A DNA stretch of 64,000 nucleotides from Streptomyces sp. Je 1-332 (GTDB lineage: Bacteria; Actinomycetota; Actinomycetes; Streptomycetales; Streptomycetaceae). Each line of letters opens with the position of its first letter. Within the stretch, counting starts at the first letter, position 1. Below the pieces are notes generated by a model. It made no database searches, was not told the origin of the DNA, and saw only the letters and a program-made list of their open reading frames with translations. The DNA lies in NCBI RefSeq assembly GCF_040730185.1, contig NZ_CP160402.1, positions 3,038,001-3,102,000 of the forward strand. The letters are read 5' to 3'. The position numbers were made by a program, and so were the translations under genes. Shown piece by piece: positions 32,879 through 42,231 of the stretch.

Positions 32879-33931
32879 ATGGACGGAGAGGAAGCGCAGA
32901 GGGCAGGGGGAGCACAGGTAGCTCCGAGGGCAGCCGGAGCGCAGGACACGGAGGTCCCGCACCGCGTGGCGGTCCTCGTCAGGGACGGTGTCCTGCCGAT
33001 GGAACTGGGCCTGATCCACCAGCTGTTCGGCAACGCGCGCTCACCGCGGGGCACGCGCCTCTACGAGCTGACGACCTGTGCCCTGACCCCCGGCATGATC
33101 CGCACGGACGCGGACTTCCCCGTCTACGCCGAGCACGGCCCCGACGCGGTGGCCGCCGCGGACACGGTGATCATCCCGGCGTCGCACGAGGAGGACGAGT
33201 CGCTGGGACCGGCGCCTGGCGGGTTGTCACCTGCCTTGGCGGGCGCGCTGGAGTCCGCATCCGGCGCCCGTATCGCCTCCATCTGCACCGGCGCGTTCGT
33301 CCTCGCGGCGGCGGGTCTCCTGGACGGCCGCAGGGCGACGACGCACTGGCTGTCGGCGGACCTCTTCGCCCGTACGTTCCCTGCTGTGACGGTCGATCCG
33401 GACGTCCTGTACGTCGACGAGGGCAGGACCCTCACCTCCGCGGGCGAGGCGGCCGGCATCGACCTCTGCCTGCACATGATCCGCGGTGACCACGGGGCGG
33501 CGGTGGCGGCCGACGTGGCCCGCCGCAACGTCGTACCCCCGCACCGCGAGGGCGGCCAGGCCCAGTACATCCGGCGCCCGGTGGCGGAGCCCGCCCTGAC
33601 GTCGACGGGCCGGGCCAGGGAATGGGCCCAGGAGCGCCTGGCCGAACCCCTGACGCTGGCCGAGATGGCCGCGCGGGAGTCCATGAGCGTGCGCACGTTC
33701 AGCCGCCGTTTCCGCGAGGAGACGGGCCTCACGCCGATGCAGTGGCTGACCCAGCGCCGCGTGGACCGGGCGCGCGAACTCCTGGAGGAGACGGACCGCA
33801 CGGTCGACCGCGTCGCGGCGGAGGCAGGCTTCGGCACGGGAGCGTCGCTGAGGCAGCACTTCCAGGCGGGGCTCGGGGTGTCACCGGGGGCTTACCGGAT
33901 GACGTTCAGGGGGACGCGGGGGCCGGCCTAA
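32879..33931 (+). CDS. GlxA family AraC-type regulator (DJ-1/PfpI plus HTH)
   Basis: The 350-residue regulator has an N-terminal DJ-1/PfpI-like domain (RVAVLVRDGVLPMELGLIHQLF, IASICTGAFVLAAAGLLDGR with the elbow Cys) and a C-terminal AraC double helix-turn-helix (LAEMAARESMSVRTFSRRFREETG and VDRVAAEAGFGTGASLRQHF). ATG 32879 has GGAAGG upstream. It is divergent from the P450 gene across 139 bases and is the likely regulator of it. The inducer is unknown. Confidence 0.9.
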   Translation: MDGEEAQRAGGAQVAPRAAGAQDTEVPHRVAVLVRDGVLPMELGLIHQLFGNARSPRGTRLYELTTCALTPGMIRTDADFPVYAEHGPDAVAAADTVIIPASHEEDESLGPAPGGLSPALAGALESASGARIASICTGAFVLAAAGLLDGRRATTHWLSADLFARTFPAVTVDPDVLYVDEGRTLTSAGEAAGIDLCLHMIRGDHGAAVAADVARRNVVPPHREGGQAQYIRRPVAEPALTSTGRAREWAQERLAEPLTLAEMAARESMSVRTFSRRFREETGLTPMQWLTQRRVDRARELLEETDRTVDRVAAEAGFGTGASLRQHFQAGLGVSPGAYRMTFRGTRGPA

Positions 33932-33972
33932 GGGGCCGGGCTGACCGGAGGGAAGCCCCCCCCCCACAACCC

Positions 33973-35430
33973 TCAGCCCGACGCCTTCGCCTCCGACAAC
34001 GGGCTCGCGATGTCCTCCAGAGAACGTCGCTCCGCCTTGACCGCGAACACCGCCGCCACCAAGCCCGCCGCGCACATCAGGCCCGCCCCGATCTGGAAGG
34101 CGAGGACCGTGTCGCCGACGACGCCCGACTCCGTCAGCTTGGCGAAGATCAGTGGGCCGCTGATGCCGCCGGCCGCCGTGCCGATGGCGTAGAAGAAGGC
34201 GATCGCCATGGCTCGGGTCTCCATGGGGAAGATCTCCGAGACCGTGAGATACGCGCTGCTCGCGCCCGCCGACGCGAAGAACAGGACCACGCACCAGCAG
34301 GCGGTCAGCGTCGCCGCGCTCAGCGAGCCGCGGTCGAAGAGCCACGACGTGACGAAGAGCAGGATGCCCGAGACGATGTACGTCGACGAGATCATGATCC
34401 GGCGGCCGACCGTGTCGAAGAGCTTGCCGAGGAAGAGCGGGCCGAGGAAGTTGCCCGCGGCGATGACGGCGAAGTAGTAACCCGTACTGCCCGAGGGGAC
34501 GTCGAAGAACGTGGTGAGGATCGCGCCGAAGCCGAAGGTGATCGCGTTGTAGAGGAACGCCTGGCCGATGAAGAGGGAAAGGCCGAGCACCGCCCGCTTG
34601 GGGTAGTCGCGGAAGACGGTCTTGGCGATGAGCCCGAAGCCGATGCTCTTGCGCTGGTGGATGGTGATCTCGCGCTCGGGCGGCGGCAGGCGTTCGCCCT
34701 TCTCCTCCTCGATCTCCCGCTCCACCGACGAGACGAGGGCGTCCGCCTCCTCGCCGCGGCCGTGGATGAACTGCCAGCGCGGGCTCTCCGGGACATGGCG
34801 GCGTACGAGGAGGATGACCAGGCCCAGGACGACGCCGAGGGCGAAGGTGAGCCGCCAGCCGATGTCCTTGGGGAAGATGCTGGTGTTCAGCATGACGACC
34901 GAGAGCAGCGAACCGCCGATCGCGCCCAGCCAGTAACTGCCGTTGATGATCAGGTCCACGCGCCCGCGGTACTTGGACGGGATCAGTTCGTCGATGGCCG
35001 AGTTGATGGCCGCGTACTCGCCGCCGATGCCGAAGCCGGTGAGGAAGCGGAAGAGGAAGAACCACCAGGCGTCGAAGGAGAGCGCGGTGAGCGCGGTGGC
35101 CCCGAGATACACCGCGAGGGTGACCATGAAGAGCTTTTTCCGGCCGTACTTGTCGGTGAGGCGGCCGAAGAAGAGGGCGCCCACGCAGGCCCCCGCCACG
35201 TACAGGGCCGCCGCGGTGCCGGTGATCTGGGCCGAGCTGATCGCGAGGCCGCTGCCCTCCTCGGAGAGTCGGCTCGCGATGTTGCCGACGGTGGTGACTT
35301 CCAGGCCGTCCAGGATCCAGACCGTCCCGAGGCCGATGACGATCATCCAGTGCCATCGGGACCAGGGAAGGCGGTCGAGACGGGCGGGCACGGCCGTGGT
35401 GACCGTGGCTTCGGTGCCGCTGGACGACAT
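33973..35430 (-). CDS. MFS transporter, sugar porter-like
   Basis: This 485-residue carrier has 12 predicted membrane helices, the MFS loop motifs GRLTDKYGRKKLF and GKLFDTVGRRIM, and RFLTGFGIGGEYAAINSAIDELIPSKYRGR, which places it with the sugar/organic acid porters (AAHS or SP type). The central cytoplasmic loop is highly charged (EREIEEEKGER). AAGGAGG precedes the ATG. It is transcribed with no close partner: the DUF445 gene is 99 bases upstream. Substrate unknown. Confidence 0.88.
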   Translation of the reverse strand: MSSSGTEATVTTAVPARLDRLPWSRWHWMIVIGLGTVWILDGLEVTTVGNIASRLSEEGSGLAISSAQITGTAAALYVAGACVGALFFGRLTDKYGRKKLFMVTLAVYLGATALTALSFDAWWFFLFRFLTGFGIGGEYAAINSAIDELIPSKYRGRVDLIINGSYWLGAIGGSLLSVVMLNTSIFPKDIGWRLTFALGVVLGLVILLVRRHVPESPRWQFIHGRGEEADALVSSVEREIEEEKGERLPPPEREITIHQRKSIGFGLIAKTVFRDYPKRAVLGLSLFIGQAFLYNAITFGFGAILTTFFDVPSGSTGYYFAVIAAGNFLGPLFLGKLFDTVGRRIMISSTYIVSGILLFVTSWLFDRGSLSAATLTACWCVVLFFASAGASSAYLTVSEIFPMETRAMAIAFFYAIGTAAGGISGPLIFAKLTESGVVGDTVLAFQIGAGLMCAAGLVAAVFAVKAERRSLEDIASPLSEAKASG

Positions 35431-35529
35431 CGGGGCCTCCTTGCACCGAAGCGGGTGGACGGCCTTACGAGTGCCCTGCCGGGCGGCGCTTACGCCCCGC
35501 TCTCCCCGTTCTCCTCGGCCGTCGGCGGG

Positions 35530-36954
35530 TCATCCGCCCAGCGCGTGCGACACCGTGTAGATCGCGAGGCCCGCCAGCGCTCCCACCACCGTGCCATTGA
35601 TCCGGATGAACTGCAGGTCGCGGCCGATGTGGGCCTCGATCTTCTTCGAGGTGTGCTCGGCGTCCCAGCCCGCGACCGTGTCGGTGATCAGTGAGGTGAT
35701 CTCGTCGCGGTACGTCGTCACCACGTACACCGCGGCGCCCTCGACCCAGCCGTCCACCTTCTGCTGAAGCCGCCCGTCCGTCGCCATCCGTGTGCCGAGG
35801 GAGAGCAACGCGGCCCGCACCCGCAGCCGCAGCTCGCTGCGCTCGTCCTCGGCGGCGGCCACGATCATCTGACGCACCGCCGACCAGGCGGAGGCGATCA
35901 GGTCCTGCACCTCGCCACGGCCGAGCACGTCACGCTTGAGGCGCTCCACGCGCTCGCGGGTGTCCGAGTCGGACTGCAGGTCGTCGGCGAAGTCGGCGAG
36001 GAAGCGGTCGACGGCGCCGCGGGCGGGGTGCTCGGGCATGTCGCGCATCTCGGTGAGGAAGCGGAGGAGTTCCTTGTAGACCCGCTCGCCGACCTTCTTG
36101 TCGACGAACCGCGGGGTCCAGCCGGGGGCGCCGCCCTGCACCGCGTCCATGACCGACTCGTCGTGCTCGACCAGCCAGTCGTGGGCGCGTACGCAGACCA
36201 GGTCGACGACCCGTTTGTGGCCGCCGTCCGCGACGACCTTCTCCAGCATCTTTCCGATGCCCGGTGCGATCTCCTGGGCGTCGGCGCGGCGGGTGATGGC
36301 CTCGCCGACGACCGCCTGGACGTCCGAGTCGCGCAGGACCGTCAGGGCGCCGCGCAGGGCCGTGGCGAGCTCCGCCGTCACCCGATCGGCGTGATCGGGG
36401 TCCGCGAGCCAGGTGCCGAGGCGGGAGCCGATACCCACCGCGCGCAGCCGGCCCCGTACGACATCGGATGAGAGAAAGTTCTCACCGACGAAGTCGCCGA
36501 GGGAGGCGCCCAGTTGGTCCTTCTTGTTCGGGATGATGGCCGTGTGCGGGATGGGCAGGCCCAGGGGGTGGCGGAAGAGCGCCGTGACCGCGAACCAGTC
36601 GGCGAGCGCGCCGACCATGCCGGCCTCGGCCGCCGCCGCGACATAGCCCGCCCAGGCGCCCGCACCGGAGTTCTGGGCCCACTTGGCCAGCACGTAGACC
36701 AGCGCGACGAAGAGGAGCAGGCCCGTCGCGGTGATCTTCATCCGGCGGACACCGCGCCGCTTCTCCTCGTCGGCGGGGCTGTACGTGAAGCCACCGCCCC
36801 CCGGAGCGAAACCGCCGCCCGTACCGGAGGCGGACGTGCCGGAGCCGGACGTGCCGGAAGGGACGCCGCTTGACGGGCGGAGCCCGCGGGCATGCTGCCC
36901 GGCAGAGTCCGCTTCAGCCGCGCCCTCCGGCCTTGATCGATTCGTGCGTTCCAC
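35530..36954 (-). CDS. DUF445 family membrane protein
   Basis: The 474-residue protein has a Gly/Ser/Pro-rich N-terminus (1-60), a first membrane segment (TGLLLFVALVYVLAKW), the hallmark GMVGALADWFAVTALFRHPLGLPIPHTAIIPNKKD in pieces, a long helical middle and a last hydrophobic segment (NGTVVGALAGLAIYTVSHALG). DUF445 proteins are conserved in actinobacteria with no fixed role. The GTG start is supported by AGGTGGA 5 bases upstream. Confidence 0.85.
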   Translation of the reverse strand: MERTNRSRPEGAAEADSAGQHARGLRPSSGVPSGTSGSGTSASGTGGGFAPGGGGFTYSPADEEKRRGVRRMKITATGLLLFVALVYVLAKWAQNSGAGAWAGYVAAAAEAGMVGALADWFAVTALFRHPLGLPIPHTAIIPNKKDQLGASLGDFVGENFLSSDVVRGRLRAVGIGSRLGTWLADPDHADRVTAELATALRGALTVLRDSDVQAVVGEAITRRADAQEIAPGIGKMLEKVVADGGHKRVVDLVCVRAHDWLVEHDESVMDAVQGGAPGWTPRFVDKKVGERVYKELLRFLTEMRDMPEHPARGAVDRFLADFADDLQSDSDTRERVERLKRDVLGRGEVQDLIASAWSAVRQMIVAAAEDERSELRLRVRAALLSLGTRMATDGRLQQKVDGWVEGAAVYVVTTYRDEITSLITDTVAGWDAEHTSKKIEAHIGRDLQFIRINGTVVGALAGLAIYTVSHALGG

Positions 36955-37177
36955 TCACTCCACCTGACCCGTTCGCGTGGTTCGCGGCGTCCTCATCCGT
37001 ATTGTCCCCGTCTCTCTGCGTCCCTTCCTGACCGACTCCTGGAACGGACCACAAGTTCCCGGCGTCTGAAGGGGCGGAGGGGGGCAGTGTCGGCCGCCTC
37101 ACGGCCCATGACGCATCATGGGGTGATCACATCGGAGCCTCGGTCGGGCTCCCCCTGCTCGAGGAGACACAGCCCGC

Positions 37178-38497
37178 ATGACCAAGCGTCACGGTTATGC
37201 CCTGCTTGCCGCGGTCCTCGCGGTAATAGTGGTGATTTCCGCCGTCATATACCTCGGTGTATCCAGCGACGACGGATCTCAGGACACCATCAGCGCGGGG
37301 CCCCGCAGCCCGCGCAACTCCGCGGCTCCGGCCTCCGCCGGAACGTGGGTCGGCTCCTGGGCCGCATCCCCCGCCGCCGCGGAACCAAACACGCACCGCG
37401 ACGGCTTCGCGGGCCGCTCCATCCGCAACGTCGTGCACACCAGCGTCGGCGGTGACAGCGCCCGCATCACCCTGTCGAACCTGTACGGGCAGACGCCGCT
37501 GAGCATCACCCACGCCTCGATCGCCGTCGCCATGGGTGCGAACAACCCGTCGGCCGCGCCCGGCACCCTGCGCCGCCTGAACTTCAACGGCAACACGTCC
37601 GTGGTGATCCCCGCGGGCCAGCAGGTGATGAGCGACGCGGTGCGGCTGCGCGTGCCGCACGACGCCGATCTGCTGGTCTCGACGTTCTCGCCGACGCCCT
37701 CGGGCCCGGTCACCTTCCACCCGCACGCCCGCCAGGTCAGCTACGTCGCCGACGGCGACCGTACGGAGGACTCGAACGGCGCCGCGTACACCCAGCAGAG
37801 CACCTCCTGGCGCTACCTCTCGGCCGTGGACGTCCTGTCCAACGAGTCGGACGGCACCGTCGTCGTCTTCGGTGACTCGCTCACCGACGGCATCTCCTCC
37901 ACGATGGGCGCCAACGCCCGCTGGACCGACACCCTCGCCGACCGCCTCCGCGAGGAGTCGGGCGCCCCGCGCTACGGCGTCGTGAACGAGGGGATCAGCG
38001 GCAACCGCATCCTCTCGGACGGCAACGGCACCCCCGCGGACAACCCGAGCGGGCTCACGCGCTTCGACCGTGACGTGCTCGACCGTACGGGCGTCAAGGC
38101 CGTCGTCGTGGCGCTCGGGGTCAACGACATCCTGCGCAACCCGCACCAGAACAACCCCGACCGCATCGTGGAGGGCCTGCGCGAGCTGACCCGGCAGGCG
38201 CATACGCGCGGGCTGCGGGTCGTCGGGGCGACCCTGATGCCGTTCGGCGGCCACCGCGGGTACCAGCCGCAGCTGGAGAACGTGCGCCAGGCGGTGAACG
38301 AGCAGATCCGCGACGGCAAGGTGTTCGACGAGTTCGTCGACTTCGACCGTGCGCTGCGGGACCCCTACGACCCCCGCAAGCTGCGTGCCCAGTTCGATTC
38401 CGGCGACCATCTGCACCCGAGCGACGCGGGCTACCGGAAGATGGCGGAGACGTTCAACCTCGCGCACCTGCGGGGCTCCGCGGCGGCCGAGCTCTAG
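37178..38497 (+). CDS. Secreted or membrane-tethered SGNH/GDSL hydrolase
   Basis: The 439-residue protein has an uncleaved-looking N-terminal hydrophobic segment (ALLAAVLAVIVVISAVIYLG), a beta-rich N-domain, and the four SGNH blocks: FGDSLTDG (Ser nucleophile), NEGISGNRI (Gly), LGVNDI (Asn) and SGDHLHPSDAGY (Asp-x-x-His). It is an extracellular esterase/lipase-like enzyme; targets may be acyl or acetyl groups on polysaccharide. GAGGAG lies upstream of the ATG. It is divergent from the DUF445 gene. Confidence 0.88.
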   Translation: MTKRHGYALLAAVLAVIVVISAVIYLGVSSDDGSQDTISAGPRSPRNSAAPASAGTWVGSWAASPAAAEPNTHRDGFAGRSIRNVVHTSVGGDSARITLSNLYGQTPLSITHASIAVAMGANNPSAAPGTLRRLNFNGNTSVVIPAGQQVMSDAVRLRVPHDADLLVSTFSPTPSGPVTFHPHARQVSYVADGDRTEDSNGAAYTQQSTSWRYLSAVDVLSNESDGTVVVFGDSLTDGISSTMGANARWTDTLADRLREESGAPRYGVVNEGISGNRILSDGNGTPADNPSGLTRFDRDVLDRTGVKAVVVALGVNDILRNPHQNNPDRIVEGLRELTRQAHTRGLRVVGATLMPFGGHRGYQPQLENVRQAVNEQIRDGKVFDEFVDFDRALRDPYDPRKLRAQFDSGDHLHPSDAGYRKMAETFNLAHLRGSAAAEL

Positions 38498-38516
38498 GCC
38501 CGGCCGCTACTCACCG

Positions 38517-38577
38517 CCTCCGGCCGTCGTCAGCCGGCCGTCGTCAGCCGGGCGCCGTCAGTCGGCCGTCGTCAGCC
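38517..38577. repeat. Short direct repeats after the SGNH gene
   Basis: Four imperfect units around ggccgtcgtcagc lie between the convergent SGNH and DUF1707 genes, running into the last codons of the latter (…GGSGG). They may have arisen by slippage. Confidence 0.7.
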
Positions 38578-39396
38578 GCCGGATCCGCCGGTCCCGTCGT
38601 CGCCGGGCGACGGATGCGACGTGTCGGACCTGTGCTGGTGCTCGTGGCGCCGTCGGCGGTGCTGGTCGGCGCGCTCCAGGTGCCCGGCGCGCTGCTCCAA
38701 CTGGGCCGCGCGCCGCTCCTCGCGCCGCTCAAGACGCTCGCGGCGGCGCTCCTCCTTCAGGCGCTGCTTCTCCATCCGGCGCATCTTGCGGTCCACGCCG
38801 ACGCCGCCCATCAGGGCGAAGCCCTTGACGACGACGCGGGGCGAGCCGGGTGTCCCCTCCCCGGTCGCCTTGTCCTCGAAGCCGCCCATGAAGCCGAAGC
38901 CCTTGACCACGACGGTCATCTCGGGCGGGACGATGACCTGCATGCCGCCCATGATGGTCCAGCAGCGGATCTCCACGTCGCGTTCCGTGAAGCGCGCCTC
39001 GCGCAGGTCGATCTCGCCGCCGCCCCACATCGCGAACCCGTCGAACTGCCGGCCGACCACCCAGCCGCCCTTGCGGCTGAACCCGCCCCAGAACGCGAAG
39101 CCGAGGGTCGACGACGGCTCGCCGCTCACCATCCGCTCGGCCCAGTCGATGGCGGCGGGGTCGTCGTCCACCGGGCCCTTCACCATGGACACCTTGGTGC
39201 CCACCGCCGGCAGATCCGCCGTGATCGGCTCGAGCTCGCCGTACGTACGCGCCTTGTACGTCGCGTCCAGGCGCTCCTCGAACTCCTCCATGTCGAGCCG
39301 GCCCTCGGCCACGGCGTCACGGAGTCGTTCGGCGACGCGGTCACGGTCGGCGTCGGCGGCCCGGAGGTCCGGGAGATGAGGCTGCTCGTCGGTCAT
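38572..39396 (-). CDS. DUF1707 and LiaF-like C-terminal domain protein
   Basis: The 274-residue protein begins with DUF1707 (about 8-62; LRAADADRDRVAERLRDAVAEGRL, split by the helix turn), then a LiaF/DUF2154-type domain of glycine-rich repeats (WGGFSRKGG, MWGGGEIDLREARF, TIMGGMQVIVPPEMTV) and a strongly charged coiled tail (EERRRERLERREERRAAQ) with a His/Arg-rich end. LiaF-like domains sense cell-envelope stress with two-component systems. No such system is encoded adjacent. No membrane helix is seen, so it is probably cytoplasmic or peripheral. Confidence 0.82.
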   Translation of the reverse strand: MTDEQPHLPDLRAADADRDRVAERLRDAVAEGRLDMEEFEERLDATYKARTYGELEPITADLPAVGTKVSMVKGPVDDDPAAIDWAERMVSGEPSSTLGFAFWGGFSRKGGWVVGRQFDGFAMWGGGEIDLREARFTERDVEIRCWTIMGGMQVIVPPEMTVVVKGFGFMGGFEDKATGEGTPGSPRVVVKGFALMGGVGVDRKMRRMEKQRLKEERRRERLERREERRAAQLEQRAGHLERADQHRRRRHEHQHRSDTSHPSPGDDGTGGSGG

Positions 39397-39405
39397 ACGC
39401 AGAGC

Positions 39406-40371
39406 CTACGAGGTCGCCTTCTCCGCGTACATCTTGGCGATGACGGCCTCGATGTCGGGCTCCCTGACCGAGAGGTCGACCATCGGATACCGGGCCGCGA
39501 CCCGGGCGACAAGCGGAGCTGCCGACTCCGAAGCGGGGAAGGCGAGCCACTGCCGCGGGCCCTCCACCTTCACCACCCGAGCCGACTCCACCTCGATGGG
39601 CGGAAGTTCGCGCTCCAGGTCGACGACCAGGGTGCGCTCGCTCTCTCCCACCTCGTGCAGCCCGGCGAGGGCGCCGTCGTACATCAGACGGCCGTGGTCG
39701 ATGACCATCACCCGCTTGCAGAGCTGCTCGATGTCGGTGAGGTCATGCGTGGTGAGCAGGACCGTCGTACCCGCCTCCGCGTTCAAGTCCCGCAGAAAGC
39801 CCCGGACCTTGGCCTTGCTGATCACGTCGAGCCCGATCGTCGGCTCGTCCAGGTACAGCACCTCCGGATCGTGCAGGAGCGCCGCCGCGATGTCGCCGCG
39901 CATCCGCTGGCCGAGCGAGAGCTGGCGCACCGGAACGTCCAACAGTGCGCCCAGCTCCAGGAGTTCGATACAGCGGTCGAGGTTCTCCTTGAAGCGGGCG
40001 TCCGGGATCCGGTACATCCGGTGCATCAGGCGGTACGAGTCGATCAGCGGCAGGTCCCACCACAGGGTGGTGCGCTGGCCGAAGACCACACCGATGCGCC
40101 GCGCCAGGCGGGTGCGCTCGCGGGAGGGATCGATCCCCGCGACGCGCAGCCGTCCGCCGCTCGGCGTGAGAATCCCCGTCAGCATCTTGATGGTCGTGGA
40201 CTTGCCGGCGCCGTTCGGGCCGATGTAGCCGACCATCTCGCCGCGCGGCACGGTGAAGGAGATGCCGTCCACGGCACGCACCTCGTGCCGCTCGCGGCGC
40301 AGGAAGCCGGTCTTCTTGGCGACGTCGAAGACCTTCTCGACGCCCTCCAGCTCAATGAGGTTCGTTTCCAC
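39406..40371 (-). CDS. ABC-2 type exporter ATP-binding protein
   Basis: The 321-residue ATPase has Walker A (GPNGAGKSTTIKML), signature LSLGQRMRGDIAAAL, Walker B (VLYLDEPTIGLD) and H-loop (LTTHDLTD). An insertion LRRERHEVRAVDG near the N-terminus and the FGQRTTLWWDLP Q-loop place it with the YadG/NatA-like group that works with paired ABC-2 permeases. GTG starts 7 bases after the upstream permease stop. It forms one operon with the two permeases. Confidence 0.9.
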   Translation of the reverse strand: METNLIELEGVEKVFDVAKKTGFLRRERHEVRAVDGISFTVPRGEMVGYIGPNGAGKSTTIKMLTGILTPSGGRLRVAGIDPSRERTRLARRIGVVFGQRTTLWWDLPLIDSYRLMHRMYRIPDARFKENLDRCIELLELGALLDVPVRQLSLGQRMRGDIAAALLHDPEVLYLDEPTIGLDVISKAKVRGFLRDLNAEAGTTVLLTTHDLTDIEQLCKRVMVIDHGRLMYDGALAGLHEVGESERTLVVDLERELPPIEVESARVVKVEGPRQWLAFPASESAAPLVARVAARYPMVDLSVREPDIEAVIAKMYAEKATS

Positions 40372-40377
40372 GGCTGT

Positions 40378-41220
40378 TCAGCTCCCTGTGCTGCGATACG
40401 AACGAAGACCGGTGCGCCAGGCGAGGCCCGCGAGCGCGAGAAGGAGGGCGGCCACCAGCGGCGGTGTGAACGCCACCCATGTCGGCAGGTCCAGCGGATA
40501 GGGCCGCCCTAGGACGTACAGCGCGGGCAGCCAGTTCACGAAGGCCAGCGGCAGGATGAAGGTGACGCCGCGCACCAGGTCCTTGGCGAAGACGGTCGGC
40601 GGGAACTGGAGCAGCGTGGTGCCGCCGTACGTGAACGCGTTCTGCACCTCGGCCGCGTCCTGCGCCACGAACTGGAAGGCGGCGCCCCCCACGAACACGG
40701 CGGCGAAGATGCCCGCGCCGCAGAGCAGCATCAGCGGCACCATGAGCACCTTCAGCGGGGTCCAGTCGACGTCCAGGACCACCAGCGCGTACCCGAGGAC
40801 GAGCGAGGCCTGGAGCAGGCGCCCGAGGCGGTGCAGCCCGAAGCGGTCGGCGGCGACCTGCGCGATCACCGGGGCGGGCCGCACCAGGAGCGTGTCGAGC
40901 GTGCCGTCACGCACCCGCTTGCCGAGCCGGTCCATGGACCCCAGGGCGAGGTCGGTGAGCCCGAACGAGGTGCAGGTGGCGCCGTACAGGAAGGCGATCT
41001 CGGAGAGCGAGTAGCCGCCGAGCCGGTCCACCTGGGAGAACATCAGCAGGATCGCCGCGAAGTCGAAGGCGGTCACCGCGAAGTTGCCGATCGCCGTCAT
41101 CACGAAGGACAGCCGGTAGGCCATCAGGGAGCGGATCCACATGGCGGAGATCAGCCGGTAGGCCCGCAGCCCGTCCCGCACCTGCGCAAGGCATTCCCGT
41201 ACGCGCGTCAGCTCAGCCAC
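40378..41220 (-). CDS. ABC-2 family permease
   Basis: The 280-residue integral membrane protein has six predicted helices and matches the ABC-2 type (DUF990-like) permeases that accompany NatA-type ATPases: MWIRSLMAYRLSFVMTAIGN, YGATCTSFGLTDLALGSMDR, RDGTLDTLLVRPAPV. GTG 41220 overlaps the end of the preceding permease gene by 8 bases. The exporter substrate is unknown. Confidence 0.85.
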   Translation of the reverse strand: MAELTRVRECLAQVRDGLRAYRLISAMWIRSLMAYRLSFVMTAIGNFAVTAFDFAAILLMFSQVDRLGGYSLSEIAFLYGATCTSFGLTDLALGSMDRLGKRVRDGTLDTLLVRPAPVIAQVAADRFGLHRLGRLLQASLVLGYALVVLDVDWTPLKVLMVPLMLLCGAGIFAAVFVGGAAFQFVAQDAAEVQNAFTYGGTTLLQFPPTVFAKDLVRGVTFILPLAFVNWLPALYVLGRPYPLDLPTWVAFTPPLVAALLLALAGLAWRTGLRSYRSTGS

Positions 41221-42034
41221 CCTGCACCACCACCCGACGCGTGGCCACGGCCTGAAGCAGCCGCCCGGCCGTGAGCAGCGCCGCGGCCCAGCCGATCTGG
41301 AAGGCGTACGTCCGCAGCAGGTCCACGCCCGTGTGCCTGCCGAGGAACACATCGGCGGGCACCTGGAGCAGCGCCGACCAGGGCAGCGCGCGGGCGAACT
41401 CCCCGAGCGCGCCGGGGAAGACGTTCAGCGGGAGCAGCATCCCGGAGAAGAACGTGCCCGCGAGCATCGCCACCTGCGAGGTGCCCGCCCCGTCCATCAG
41501 CCAGAACGCGGAGAGCGCCACCAGGAACCGGATCGCGAAGCTCACGAGCGCGCCGAGGAGCACCGCGAGGAGGAACGCGAGCCAGCGCCCCAGCTCGGTG
41601 GGGAGGGCGAGATCGAAGACGAGGGCGCCGACCACCATCGGCACGACACCGCGCCCGAGCAGCTGGAACAAGGCGCGGCCCAGGTCGGTCGCCAGCCACC
41701 AGAGCTGCAGGTCGGCGGGGCGGTACAGGTCGACGGCGATGTCCCCGGTGCGGATCCGTTCGATCAGCTCGCCCTCGAAGCCACCGCCCATCAGCGCCAT
41801 CACCGTGAGCAGCGCCTGGCCGAGCCACACGAAGGTCAGCGCCTGCGACTGGTCGTAACCGCCGAGCCCCGGCCGCTCGTCCCAGAGCGCGATGTAGGTG
41901 TACGCGAGGATCAGCCCGAAGACGGTGTTGGTGAACACTCCCGCCAGCGTGGCCGTCCGATAGGTCGCGTATCGCCTGAACCCTCCGCGGGCGACGGCCG
42001 CGTACAAGCGGAACCGTCCTGTACGCACACGCAT
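41213..42034 (-). CDS. ABC-2 family permease
   Basis: The 273-residue permease has about six membrane helices and the same RTGDIAVDLYRP loop type as its partner. It is the first gene of the three-gene exporter operon. ATG 42034 has AAAGGGG directly adjacent, which is too close; GTG 42028, two codons in, has ideal spacing and may be the real start. Divergent from the penicillin-binding protein gene across about 200 bases. Confidence 0.82.
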   Translation of the reverse strand: MRVRTGRFRLYAAVARGGFRRYATYRTATLAGVFTNTVFGLILAYTYIALWDERPGLGGYDQSQALTFVWLGQALLTVMALMGGGFEGELIERIRTGDIAVDLYRPADLQLWWLATDLGRALFQLLGRGVVPMVVGALVFDLALPTELGRWLAFLLAVLLGALVSFAIRFLVALSAFWLMDGAGTSQVAMLAGTFFSGMLLPLNVFPGALGEFARALPWSALLQVPADVFLGRHTGVDLLRTYAFQIGWAAALLTAGRLLQAVATRRVVVQGG

Positions 42035-42231
42035 CCCCTTTAGCGAGAGTGTTGATGAAGGCCTTGCCCGGTCCGGGCCAAAGGGACGGAGCCTAGTGTG
42101 GCCGTCAGCGCTCGTGCCAGGCATTTTCGGCGCAGGGCGCGTGCCTGGCGGGGAACGCATGAAGCGACAGTGTGCAATGGGTCGTACGAGGCGTGCGTGA
42201 CGTACGACGCGAACCGGGAGTTCCACGAGAT

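Noticed and set aside
33956..33965. Run of ten C residues after the AraC-type gene as a phase-variable tract
   Set aside because: It lies between two convergent stops, outside coding and promoter sequence, so no switching effect is apparent.
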